NCBI RefSeq assembly: GCF_022869785.1
Contig: NZ_CP094997.1
Location: 868,001-932,000, forward strand
Origin: Dyadobacter chenwenxiniae
Lineage (GTDB): Bacteria > Bacteroidota > Bacteroidia > Cytophagales > Spirosomataceae
Direction: 5' to 3'
Length of the DNA stretch: 64,000 nt
Position 1 is the stretch's first letter; every line of letters begins with the position of its first letter. The notes beneath the pieces were generated by a model, which made no database searches, was not told the DNA's origin, and saw only the letters and a list, made by a program, of their open reading frames with translations. A program made the position numbers and the translations under genes. Positions 8,036-16,622 of the stretch are shown piece after piece.

Positions 8036-10207
8036 TTATTTCTTCAAAACCTTTACAGTTTGCGTTTGGGTCGGCGTACTCACGCGCATCAGGTATAGTC
8101 CGGTTTGCTTTTGTGCCATCGGGATTTCTTCCTGATAAACTCCGTTTTGGGCTTTCACCACTTTGTCAAAGATCGTCCGGCCCGAGACGTCCGATAATTG
8201 TAGGCGTATCGTTTCGCCATTGGCACCTTCCACATTCACAGAGAATTGATCCAAAACCGGATTCGGATAAGTAGTAGCCTTGAATGCAACTTCGGGTGCA
8301 AAGTTTTCAAGTCCCGTACTATCGCCCGCGAAAGCACTTCGCATAGTATTGTCAGCTGAAAATGCACTTTGTTGTGCCGGGGCAGGAGAGCTAATGCCAG
8401 GTGACGTTTGAATTCCCTGATATCCGCCGGCGGTAATGAACATGCCATTGCCGTATGTAATGGTCAGCAAGTCAACGGTTACCTTGCTCTTCAAAGCCGT
8501 CCACGATACACCGGGAACATATCGGAACAATTTTCCATCTCTTCCGCAAATCACGAACTGGCCATTTTCATACACCACGTCGAGATAGTCAATATCACTG
8601 TACGGATCGCTGGTTGCCACCCATATCTTGCCATCGAACGATGTTGCAAACGACTTTGCGAGACCCACAGCTATCCATCTGCCATTGCCATAGGTTACAC
8701 TTTCCAATGGATAGGGCGTACCGCTGGCCCTGAATGTCCATTGATTGCCATCTGTGGAGGTTGCCACAACTCCCTGCAATCCTACCAGTACGAACATTCC
8801 GTTGGCATATGCCACAGCTTTGTAATGGTAGGAACTCTTAGTGACGGCCTTGATCCAGCTTTTGCCATCTGAGGAATATAGTATGAGGCCATTATCGCCG
8901 ACTGCAACGAATTTGCCACCTCCATATGCAACGCCTTCCAGCCTTTGGCCGTACTCCACGCGACTATAACTCCATACGTAACCGTCGGTAGAGGTTTGAA
9001 TGATGGCGTCCGTGCCCACGGCTACGAAAAGACCTTTTCCAAATGTGACAGAGGTAAAGACTGATGCCCCGAGATTCAATTGGATCGTTTCCGCCGCTTT
9101 ATAATTGATGCCATCCAGCGTAGTTAAGATCAGGTTGCGCTGTGTTCCATAGATTTCGCCGTTGTTCGATCCGCCAGCGAGTACAAGACGCCCGTTTCCA
9201 TAAGCGGAACCGCAAATGAACGTCTTCCAGTGATTGACTGTTTCGGAAACCCATGTGGCGCCGTCGGTATAGGAAGACCGGAACATGCAGCCTTCTCCCG
9301 TGGCCAGAAACTGATTCTGAAGATAGCGCACACTATAAAGGGTCTGATCGATGGCGGTTCCGACGAGCGGCGTATTCCAGGAAACACCGTCAGCGGAAGT
9401 AAGTACCTTGTTTTTGTTTTGGATCATGACAACAAACTTACCCGTGTTCGGATTAGATGCCACTGCTTTCAGGATCAATGTCTGGTCAATCAGGCTATAA
9501 GAGGTCCAATCCATTCCGACTGCCGAAGAGATGATGGTACCTTTGATGCCCACTGCCACGAAACGTCCGAATTTGTTCATGCTAACGCCATACAAGGTGT
9601 TAGTTGTTGCAGAAACCCTTGCAGTCCATGTTGCACCATTGTCACTGGATGTTTTTAAAATGCCACTATCGCCGACTGATACAAAAAGTCCATTGCCGTA
9701 AACCACGTCGTAGAGACTGTTTTGCTGCTTATCAGATCTGTTAGTCCAGTCAATGCCACTCGATGATGTTAACCGGCAACCCCACATCCCTACCGCGACG
9801 AAAGTTCCGCCGCCGTAGGCAATGCTGTACAGATTCCGGTCTGTTCCTGAATTGTGCTGGTACCAGTTCAGGCCGTCGGTTGAGGTCATGACTGTCCCGA
9901 GATCCCCCACCACTACAAAAAACCCGTTGGCGTATATAATGCGCCTCAGATTTCTGGTCTTGCCGACGGGTGATGATCGTTCGTTCCAGGTAATGCCGTC
10001 GGTTGAAACCCGGATCATCCCGGACTGTCCCACTGCTACATATTTTCCTGCACCAAAGGCTACATCAAAAAGAATATTGTCAGGCAATAGCGGGCGGCTC
10101 GTCCAATCGATCTGTGCGTGGGCTGCAAAAGTCTGGACAAAAAGCAGGAATACCAGCAGAGCACGAGTGAAGTAAATAGTTGGTCTTATAGTAATAGAAA
10201 GTTTCAT
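8036..10207 (-). CDS. Secreted repeat (propeller-like) protein with T9SS sorting domain
   Basis: 723 residues. A signal peptide ends near FAAHAQIDW. The body has about 13 copies of a ~45-residue repeat built around YGNGxFVAVGDxGxIxTSTDGxxW, a BNR/photosystem-II-stability-like blade, enough for one or two beta-propellers. After a Ser/Ala/Pro linker the last ~75 residues form a type IX sorting domain (TYPNPVLDQFSVNVEG, LSDVSGRTIFDK, GLYLMRVSTPTQTQTVKVLKK), so the protein should cross the outer membrane by T9SS and be anchored or released there. It is the last of three same-strand genes (11223, 10557, 10207), probably served by the promoter near 11310. Ligand unknown. Confidence 0.9.
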   Translation of the reverse strand: MKLSITIRPTIYFTRALLVFLLFVQTFAAHAQIDWTSRPLLPDNILFDVAFGAGKYVAVGQSGMIRVSTDGITWNERSSPVGKTRNLRRIIYANGFFVVVGDLGTVMTSTDGLNWYQHNSGTDRNLYSIAYGGGTFVAVGMWGCRLTSSSGIDWTNRSDKQQNSLYDVVYGNGLFVSVGDSGILKTSSDNGATWTARVSATTNTLYGVSMNKFGRFVAVGIKGTIISSAVGMDWTSYSLIDQTLILKAVASNPNTGKFVVMIQNKNKVLTSADGVSWNTPLVGTAIDQTLYSVRYLQNQFLATGEGCMFRSSYTDGATWVSETVNHWKTFICGSAYGNGRLVLAGGSNNGEIYGTQRNLILTTLDGINYKAAETIQLNLGASVFTSVTFGKGLFVAVGTDAIIQTSTDGYVWSYSRVEYGQRLEGVAYGGGKFVAVGDNGLILYSSDGKSWIKAVTKSSYHYKAVAYANGMFVLVGLQGVVATSTDGNQWTFRASGTPYPLESVTYGNGRWIAVGLAKSFATSFDGKIWVATSDPYSDIDYLDVVYENGQFVICGRDGKLFRYVPGVSWTALKSKVTVDLLTITYGNGMFITAGGYQGIQTSPGISSPAPAQQSAFSADNTMRSAFAGDSTGLENFAPEVAFKATTYPNPVLDQFSVNVEGANGETIRLQLSDVSGRTIFDKVVKAQNGVYQEEIPMAQKQTGLYLMRVSTPTQTQTVKVLKK

Positions 10208-10266
10208 GACTAATGTGAATTTGTATTTAAAGAAATGAAATTGGCGTTTTCAAAGACAATCGCCGG

Positions 10267-10557
10267 CTAATTTTTACGACCATCTGAGAACTGGTATATC
10301 AGCAGAAAAAGCAGAAAGGCCAGTCCCGGTAAGTCAGGTAACAAGAGCAACAGTTTTGCTGCTAATTGAAAACCATTGCTGACCAGCCACAAGCTTGCCG
10401 GCAATGCAATTGCGGGCAAGCCGATTGCGATAACCGCAGCCCTGTAAAAAGATGCAGGCGGGCCTCCCGGAGTGGTGTATACGCTGTCTCTGAAAAGATA
10501 AAGCAGCACGAGCAGGATACCGGCGCAAAAAGCCCAAAGAATCCAGAATAAAATCAT
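10267..10557 (-). CDS. Small integral membrane protein, unknown
   Basis: 96 residues from the ATG at 10557. Three hydrophobic helices are visible (MILFWILWAFCAGILLVLLY, then AVIAIGLPAIALPASLWLV, then LAFLLFLLIYQF), with a Thr/Pro/Gly loop between the first two. An upstream in-frame ATG at 10608 would add 17 non-hydrophobic residues. I see no known family. It sits between a lipoprotein gene and the T9SS repeat protein, 72 bp and 59 bp from its neighbours, probably in one operon with them. Confidence 0.65.
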   Translation of the reverse strand: MILFWILWAFCAGILLVLLYLFRDSVYTTPGGPPASFYRAAVIAIGLPAIALPASLWLVSNGFQLAAKLLLLLPDLPGLAFLLFLLIYQFSDGRKN

Positions 10558-10629
10558 TGTTAGAATTGTTGGAGCGGGCCTGTTTGGTAAAAGGCCCGAG
10601 ACAGTCAAATCCCCGGCCTTGAAATCGCA

Positions 10630-11223
10630 TTAATATTGGATATGAACATTTTCATGATAAATATCCAGCACCAGGGTATCTGTATTTTTGACTTGCACCA
10701 GAATATATTTTCCACCTGGTGTTTTGTACACAAGCACTGTTCCGACGGGAATATGGTTTGTCCAGAATGTGGAGCCCGCTGGGGCCCAGCTCGCGCCGCC
10801 TTTGATGTAAAATTTGAGCGTATCCAAGTATTCCTTCGTAAGGGTACTTACATCCTGAATGCCTGCATTTGCATAATGCATAGATTCGGTATTGATCGCA
10901 TTATAGCAACCGAAACCAGATCCCCAGCTGATATCTCCTGCATGCTCATCAACGATCGAGAATGGGCTTGTCAGTTTCAAACCTTTAAGAAACGGGACCG
11001 TTGCCGTGTGGACGTATTTCCAGCTAGATGTTGAGATCGGCGGTTTCCGTTTAGGTGTCGTGCCGCCTACCTGCATCGCTGTTGTAGCCTCGTTTGGTGC
11101 GGATTGATAAGCATCAACTGCAGATATTGCGCCGCCATCCGGCGTTAACTCATTTGGTTTTTCGCAGCTGAAAATTGAGAGCGAAAGTAAAAGCATTGCG
11201 GTACTTATAAGAACATTTTTCAT
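10630..11223 (-). CDS. Putative lipoprotein, unknown function
   Basis: 197 residues. The signal MKNVLISTAMLLLSLSIFSC ends in a lipobox Cys. A disordered stretch follows (NELTPDGGAIS, TTPKRKPPIST), then a compact C-terminal domain with DEHAGDISWGSGFGCYNAIN and a strand-rich end (GTVLVYKTPGGKYILVQVK, TDTLVLDIYHE). No family is recognised. It is first in the three-gene unit running to 8036 and follows a promoter with the paired 14-bp boxes (11351 and 11383) seen upstream of other secreted genes in this window. Confidence 0.8.
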   Translation of the reverse strand: MKNVLISTAMLLLSLSIFSCEKPNELTPDGGAISAVDAYQSAPNEATTAMQVGGTTPKRKPPISTSSWKYVHTATVPFLKGLKLTSPFSIVDEHAGDISWGSGFGCYNAINTESMHYANAGIQDVSTLTKEYLDTLKFYIKGGASWAPAGSTFWTNHIPVGTVLVYKTPGGKYILVQVKNTDTLVLDIYHENVHIQY

Positions 11224-11309
11224 GGCGTTGCATGTGGTTTAAATTGTTTGATTTTAGTCATGTTAGCAACGGATCCACAGATGCAGATGCGTTTGGTATT
11301 GGACTGATG

Positions 11310-11396
11310 CAAACTTAGAGATGGCAGTGGCAGGCATCCTAATTGGCGCGGTATGCGAAAGGTACACAAGCCCAAAAAGTAGGTATACAATAGGTA
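11310..11396 (-). promoter_or_regulatory. Promoter with paired TACCTTTTGTATAC-type boxes, unit 11223-8036
   Basis: Reading the minus strand: a distal box TACCTATTGTATAC (11396-11383), a proximal box TACCTTTCGCATAC (11364-11351) exactly 32 bp further on, and a -7 element TAAGTTTG (11317-11310) 34 bp after the proximal box. The same layout occurs at 18400, 19440, 23077 and 30361. The -33 element is less clear here (TTAG in place of TTG). Confidence 0.7.
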
Positions 11397-11584
11397 TACA
11401 AAACTGCAATAGAATAAGTATTTACCTTTTTCTTGTCGAAATATTGCCCGCAGAGCTAGCTATCGATAAGTCTTATATCACAAAAAGCGCTCTACTTTAT
11501 AATTGTTACCTCATTTCCAGTTTCAGCAGGTTCCTCGAAGCGTGAGGGCTTGGAAAACTTTCTGGCCTAAGAATGATCTTATAC

Positions 11585-11720
11585 GGCTACCTAACGGAAC
11601 TTGCCATTTTCATGGCCTAAGGGCCAGAAGCAGAGTTCCGACATCCCGAATAGCATTGGCAATGTTGATAAGAACCAGAAGAATTACGACGACGGATTGG
11701 AAGGCCCAGGCGATATGGTT
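11585..11720 (+). pseudogene. Decayed partial copy of the TPR-HTH regulator gene
   Basis: This stretch is closely similar in nucleotides to 17036-17185 inside the TPR-HTH gene. Shared words include CTACCTAACGG, GGCCAGAAG/GGACCAGAAG, CAGAGTTCC/CGCAGTTCC, AGCATTGG, ATAAGAACCAGA and AATTACGACGA, ending in CCCAGGCGAT. Frames are disrupted and an internal ~15-bp piece is missing. It is a fragment of a second, lost paralogue lying between the paired-box promoter at 11310 and the LytTR operon. Confidence 0.8.
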
Positions 11721-11802
11721 TTGAGAGGGGGTAAGCAGCTTTGCAGGATTCAGCAATGCTTATAAGAAGGGAAAATACTGTTAAGTAGGCTTTGGAAACC
11801 TG

Positions 11803-12570
11803 CTAGATATCAAACCATTTTTTAAAAGCTGGAGCTTTTTCACGGCTGATGTCCAACTCCATTGTTAAAGGACTTTTGAGTGCTACGGTTAACTTTTGGT
11901 TTTCATGCATACGAATACCATGAATGGCTTCAATGTTGATGATGAACTGACGATTCGCCCTGAAAAACTTTTTAGGATCAAGCAGCTCTTCAATCTCGTC
12001 CATTGTCGTGAAGTCGACTACGTGACGGTCACCTTTTAGCGTATACAAAAAATGAATGTTATCCTTGGCAAAACAGGCAATATCATCTGTGCTGACCGGA
12101 ATCCACTGATTCCGCATACAAACAAGAAACTTTTTCTTGTATTCGGTTTGTGAAGGGTGCGCGAAAGCATGCAGTAATTGGTGCAGGTTGGATTGCAGAT
12201 AATAGCTATCACCCAGAAGCGCGCGGCATTTATCCGTCGCTTTTTTCAGTTCTGTTTCATCAACAGGTTTCAGCAGATAATCTACTCCGTTGACCTTGAA
12301 AGCCCGGATCGCATATTCGTCATAAGCAGTGGTAAAAATGACGGGGCAATTAATTTTTACATGCTCCATTAGCTCAAAACTAACCCCGTCACCAAGTTGG
12401 ATATCCATAAACATCAGGTCTGGATGCGGATTCCCTTTAAGCCAGGCAATGGACTCTTCAAGGCTGAAAAGTACCTTTACAACCATTATATCACTGGCAA
12501 CAATGGCGATTTTTCGCTGCAATTCCCTGGCTACCAGGCTTTCATCCTCAATGATAATGGCTTTCATCAT
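11803..12570 (-). CDS. LytTR-family response regulator
   Basis: 255 residues. The receiver domain occupies ~1-120: acidic pocket IIIEDE, phosphoacceptor Asp56 in LMFMDIQLGDG, then FTTAYDEYAIRAF and DYLLKPVDE. The C-terminal LytTR DNA-binding domain (~150-250) shows FLVCMRNQWIPVSTDDIACF, HFLYTLKGDRHVVDFTTMDE and FFRANRQFIINIEAIHGIR. It starts inside the stop of the upstream sensor kinase (ATGA overlap), so the two form a translationally coupled two-component system. Targets are unknown; the paired-box promoters nearby are candidates by location only. Confidence 0.95.
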   Translation of the reverse strand: MMKAIIIEDESLVARELQRKIAIVASDIMVVKVLFSLEESIAWLKGNPHPDLMFMDIQLGDGVSFELMEHVKINCPVIFTTAYDEYAIRAFKVNGVDYLLKPVDETELKKATDKCRALLGDSYYLQSNLHQLLHAFAHPSQTEYKKKFLVCMRNQWIPVSTDDIACFAKDNIHFLYTLKGDRHVVDFTTMDEIEELLDPKKFFRANRQFIINIEAIHGIRMHENQKLTVALKSPLTMELDISREKAPAFKKWFDI

Positions 12571-15500
12571 ATTAAAGGAATTTTAACAATAAAGAATTTT
12601 TCATTTTCAATGATCTCGATCGTCTGGTCAGTCAGATACTGGTAAAGCGAGATTAAATTCGTAAGACCCTTTCTGTTGCTGGTTTCTACAAAATTTTTAC
12701 GCTGGAGAATGTTACGTACCACGAGTTTGTCATTTTCTGTGAATATGTCGATTATCAGCGGTCTGGAAGGCGAAATTTTGTTGTGTTTTATTGCATTTTC
12801 AATCAGATTTTGCAGCGTCACCGGGGCAATCTTCCAATGTTTGTGTTCATGATTTACATCTACATTTACTTCCAAGCCATCTTCAAAGCGCGTTTTCTGA
12901 AGTCTGATATAGGTCTGAGTGAACTGCAGTTCACTTGCTAGTGACACCAGTTCACTATCCCGGTTTGTAAGGATATACCGGTAAGTGCTGCTCAGACTTT
13001 CCAGGAATTTCCCGGCCCTGAGCTGGTCTACCTGGATAAGACTACTTAGTGAAGTTAAAGAATTGAATAGGAAATGCGGGTTAAGTTGCTGTTTCAGGCT
13101 GTCGTACATAACCATCGCCTTTTCTTTTTCAAGCGAATTGGCCTTGCTTTCGAGCGCATAAAGTTTCTGTTCCTGCCGCACGCGATACTTGATGAATAGG
13201 TAGATAATACAGCCAGCTAAGAAAATCGTAGCAAGCCGGAACCACCATTGTTTATAATAAACGGTTTCAATATGTAGCGGCAAATTTACCGCCGCTACCT
13301 TCCAGTCTGCGTCTACACTGCTAACTTTTACTTTAAAAATATAGTCTCCGCCCGGCAGGTTTGTGTAGCTCGCATACCTGCGGCTCCCGGACGTGACCCA
13401 GGTTTCATCCAGACCTTCAAGCATATACGCATAATGCTGCTTTTCGGGCTGGTCCAGGTCAATGGCTGCAAACTCAAAAGACAATCTGTTTTCATCCGAT
13501 CCAAGGTTTATTTTTCCGTCACGCCTGAACTGGTTTTCAAAATATCTCTCCTGGTCATTAACTTTCAAAGACGTTAGTAAAACGGGCACGGCAGCCCGTT
13601 TCATTGTCAGGAATGCAGGGTCGAATTCATAATGTCCCTGAGCCAGGCTAAAACGCATCGTGTGGTCGCCGTAGCGCATGATCCGCTGCTCGGTTTCTGA
13701 ATATTGTATCCCGTCCGATGGGCCAAAACTGGTGATACTATGATTTTCAGGCTTTACAACACAAAGTAACGAGCTGGTAACGCACCATATCTTCCCATAA
13801 GCATCGTCACACAAGTCATATACAATGTCGCCGCGGAGACCATGTTCGGCTGTAAGCATGCATGTCCGCACAGCGGCATTATTTGCGATTTCGAAACTCA
13901 GCAAACCAGCGTTGGTCCCGGCCCAGATCGTTCCGTCGCGGTCAGTGATTAATGCGTGGATGTGATTTCCGGCTGCCTGCCCCAGGACTTTGGCTGAAAT
14001 GCGCATGAATTGTTGCGTCTTCACGTCAAAATAGGCCAGATACCCGTTGACGCCTCCAATCCAGACATTCCCTTTAAAGTCCATGGAAATTGCCTTTATG
14101 TTCGATTCCGGGATATGGTTTTTGCCTTTCTGAAAGGCCGCATAATGCCTGTAGATTCCTGATTTTCTTTCATATACAAATACACCATTGCGCCTGCTCG
14201 TGATCCAGATATCCCCCTCCTTGTCTTCGCAGATCCTGTAAAATAAGTTAGAAGTATTTTCGATAGCTGAGAACAACGGCGGCTGGACTGGTTTTCGAAG
14301 TGCTAGTTTATCCTGATCCAGGTGGTAAATATAATCGCGGGTCGCTATCCAGATCACACCTTTACTATCTTCTAAAATATCGTTAACGATCATCACTTTT
14401 TCATCGAGGTCAAAATCAAAAGAAAGCGTCCTGTTTGTTCGTTTTTCTTTGTCGTATATGTGTATACCGTCAGCAAACATGGTTCCCTTGATCAGAAAAC
14501 GTTTGTTTTCGAAGATTTTGGAAATGATATAAAGCTCCCCATTATCCGATTTTGTCACCGGGGTTTTGAAAAAAGAAAATTTCTTTTTGTCGATCTGCAC
14601 TTTGTATAAACCCTTTTCATGGTTAAGCCAAAAATTTCCAGACCTGTCTTTCCAAAGCCCGAAAAAGTGGCCCGCAGGTAATTCAGGAATGTTTTTATAA
14701 AAATGAAATGTACCTCTGGATTTCAGGAAATAGCCAAGTCCGCCCGTTGTCGCGGCTGTAATCCACAAAGTATCCCTGCCCTTTGCCACCATGCCGCTGA
14801 TAATGTTGGTAGTGCCGCTGACAATCCCCGGCTCATTCCTGAAATTCCCCCATTTTTCGGAACGGGGATGATAATACGAAATGCCTCCTGACCAAGAACC
14901 CAGCCAGATCGTGTCCCGATCGTAATGAATAGACGTAAAAAGATCGCTTCTAATAAAGTTCTGCGGCGGGATTGGAAAGGGTATTGATCGCAGCTTAGTC
15001 GTTTTTTTATCAAAATGGTATAGTCCGTCTGCCGTGGCGACCCAGAACTTGCCCTTTTTTACCTCAACGATGCCGGTTGCATAGTCATACAGGCGCCTTC
15101 TGCTGTCCAGCGGAGTACCCGCAGGCAAAAGACTGTACCTGACACATTGCCCGCTTTTTTTATCAAGACGCATAAAACCCTCCCTGTGAATGCTGATCCA
15201 AACATCATTGTCCATATCGACGTGCAACATTCGTATCTCATGTGTGGGAAAACGTTTGTTATTTTTATCAACCAGCGGATAATTTCTGAAATGCCCTGTT
15301 GCAGGATTATAGGAAGACACGCCGCCCTGCTGGTATCCTATCCAGATCAGCCCGTCAAGCCCCTCAGCCAGTGTGGTGATGTAGTTGGAAGAAAGTGAAT
15401 TGGTATCGGCCGATTCCTTATTGAACATTTTGAACCGGTACCCGTCAAAACGGGCAAGCCCCTCAATCGTTCCAAACCAGAGCAGGCCCTTCTTATCCTG

Positions 15501-15656
15501 GATCATACACCGCACATACTTGCTGGCCAGCCCTTCTGATTCGTCGTAGCTTGTAACCCTGAAAGCCAGGTCCTGGCTATGCACAAAATGAAAGGAGCAG
15601 ACAAGGAAGCATTTGAAAAGGAAGTGTGTATAGTGTCTATGAATTACAGGCCTCAT
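12567..15656 (-). CDS. Sensor histidine kinase, propeller/Y_Y_Y/LytS type
   Basis: 1029 residues. A signal peptide (to about HFVHSQ) is followed by 12-14 regulator-propeller repeats (GLLWFGTIEGLARFDGYRF, GLIWIGYQQGG, GNVWIGGVNGYLAYF and others) filling ~30-700. A Y_Y_Y domain (~730-795: HYAYMLEGLDETWV, YTNLPGGDYIFKVK), one membrane helix (~805-823), a coiled coil and a LytS-type His_kinase domain follow, with QLNPHFLFNSL (His862) and N-box NLIENAIKHN. The ATPase end is short, as usual for this group. It pairs with the LytTR regulator at 11803. The large periplasmic propeller suggests sensing of an oligosaccharide or envelope signal. Signal unknown. Confidence 0.95.
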   Translation of the reverse strand: MRPVIHRHYTHFLFKCFLVCSFHFVHSQDLAFRVTSYDESEGLASKYVRCMIQDKKGLLWFGTIEGLARFDGYRFKMFNKESADTNSLSSNYITTLAEGLDGLIWIGYQQGGVSSYNPATGHFRNYPLVDKNNKRFPTHEIRMLHVDMDNDVWISIHREGFMRLDKKSGQCVRYSLLPAGTPLDSRRRLYDYATGIVEVKKGKFWVATADGLYHFDKKTTKLRSIPFPIPPQNFIRSDLFTSIHYDRDTIWLGSWSGGISYYHPRSEKWGNFRNEPGIVSGTTNIISGMVAKGRDTLWITAATTGGLGYFLKSRGTFHFYKNIPELPAGHFFGLWKDRSGNFWLNHEKGLYKVQIDKKKFSFFKTPVTKSDNGELYIISKIFENKRFLIKGTMFADGIHIYDKEKRTNRTLSFDFDLDEKVMIVNDILEDSKGVIWIATRDYIYHLDQDKLALRKPVQPPLFSAIENTSNLFYRICEDKEGDIWITSRRNGVFVYERKSGIYRHYAAFQKGKNHIPESNIKAISMDFKGNVWIGGVNGYLAYFDVKTQQFMRISAKVLGQAAGNHIHALITDRDGTIWAGTNAGLLSFEIANNAAVRTCMLTAEHGLRGDIVYDLCDDAYGKIWCVTSSLLCVVKPENHSITSFGPSDGIQYSETEQRIMRYGDHTMRFSLAQGHYEFDPAFLTMKRAAVPVLLTSLKVNDQERYFENQFRRDGKINLGSDENRLSFEFAAIDLDQPEKQHYAYMLEGLDETWVTSGSRRYASYTNLPGGDYIFKVKVSSVDADWKVAAVNLPLHIETVYYKQWWFRLATIFLAGCIIYLFIKYRVRQEQKLYALESKANSLEKEKAMVMYDSLKQQLNPHFLFNSLTSLSSLIQVDQLRAGKFLESLSSTYRYILTNRDSELVSLASELQFTQTYIRLQKTRFEDGLEVNVDVNHEHKHWKIAPVTLQNLIENAIKHNKISPSRPLIIDIFTENDKLVVRNILQRKNFVETSNRKGLTNLISLYQYLTDQTIEIIENEKFFIVKIPLI

Positions 15657-15970
15657 GAAAGTGAAGGGTAAGCAAGAAGTAATTGCTGAGATTGTTACCC
15701 TAAAATTTGCAAAAAAATCAGATCAATCTTAGTTCTTTTTTGTGAAACGTGTTAATCTGAGAATCAAGTGTGTTTCAAATGAATTGATCCGTCCCGTTGG
15801 GTTTTTCGTTAAAACAACGCTGCATATACGTTCATCTGCCTGTAAACCCTTCCTTGTGATTTCACTACGCTTCAGACTGAAAAGGTAGCACCTCACATAG
15901 TTAAATTTTTACCAAAAACGGCATTAATATACTTTTGAAGAAAAAAGATGCCCTTATTGTTTGGAAGAAA
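15657..15970. other. Divergent promoter region, no gene seen
   Basis: 314 bp between the sensor kinase start (minus) and the SnoaL-like gene (plus). It should hold both promoters. I see no strong palindrome and none of the paired 14-bp boxes. Confidence 0.5.
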
Positions 15971-16396
15971 ATGGATACGCACATTATTGACAACTTTAAA
16001 AAATATTTCGAAAGTCTTCCGCATTTGGAAGGGATACAGACTGAGGCGTTTTATGCAGAAGATGTACAGTTTCAGGATCCCATCCGTAAAATCAAGGGGG
16101 TGGACAATGTGCGGTTGTATCACAATCGATTTTGTGGAAACCTGGTTAGAGGTGGGTTTAGATACACACAGCAAACACTATTGCATGATAAAGCCTATTT
16201 GTCATGGAGACTCGAACTGGAATATAAAGTGTCGAAAAGGCGGGTCCATGTTTCAGGGATTACAGTTCTGTTGCTATCCGACAAAATCATTTCCCACTGT
16301 GATTACTACGATGCAGGGGCACTTTTTTACGAAAATTTACCGGTTATAGGCTTTGTTATCAGGATTTTGAAAAGGCAACTTTCGAGAGGTTGCTGA
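15971..16396 (+). CDS. SnoaL/NTF2-like protein
   Basis: 141 residues from the ATG at 15971; a TTG 36 bp upstream would add a lysine-rich tail not seen in the family. It has the NTF2-like pattern: N-terminal helix, FYAEDVQFQDPIRKIKG, a strand with LSWRLEL, a strand HVSGITVLLLSDKIISHCDYYDAGALFYENLP, and a basic amphipathic C-terminus (VIRILKRQL). The DYYDAGALYExLPxxG ending is typical of a SnoaL-like group often found beside photolyases or SDRs. The pocket could bind a small hydrophobic molecule, but an enzyme activity cannot be assigned. Confidence 0.82.
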   Translation: MDTHIIDNFKKYFESLPHLEGIQTEAFYAEDVQFQDPIRKIKGVDNVRLYHNRFCGNLVRGGFRYTQQTLLHDKAYLSWRLELEYKVSKRRVHVSGITVLLLSDKIISHCDYYDAGALFYENLPVIGFVIRILKRQLSRGC

Positions 16397-16439
16397 AGGG
16401 AAAAGTAATTACAGTTGTAAGACATTATTTCTATTAGCC

Positions 16440-16622
16440 ATGAAAATTGCCCAAATGTTAAAATTAAAATTCATTTCTACTTTTCTACTTTTAATCTGGA
16501 TGATCCTATGCAATTGTATAGGTTTTGCAGGGAGATCAGTTGTGGTTGCCAGCACGGATAATTGGGAAACGCCAGTAAAATTTTTGAAAACCTATACTAT
16601 ATTGACGGATACGTCTGCATGA
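16440..16622 (+). CDS. Possible 60-residue leader peptide upstream of the TPR-HTH gene
   Basis: It begins MKIAQMLKLKFISTFLLLIW, a positively charged start and hydrophobic segment like a signal or membrane anchor, and its TGA overlaps the ATG of the TPR-HTH gene (ATGA at 16619-16622). No ribosome binding site is visible before that ATG, so translation of the short frame could drive it. I see no homology. It may equally be chance coding. Confidence 0.35.
   Translation: MKIAQMLKLKFISTFLLLIWMILCNCIGFAGRSVVVASTDNWETPVKFLKTYTILTDTSA

Noticed and set aside
16562..16618. Longer start for the TPR-HTH protein
   Set aside because: The extra 19 residues would put a polar stretch before the signal sequence; the ATG at 16619 gives a normal signal peptide.
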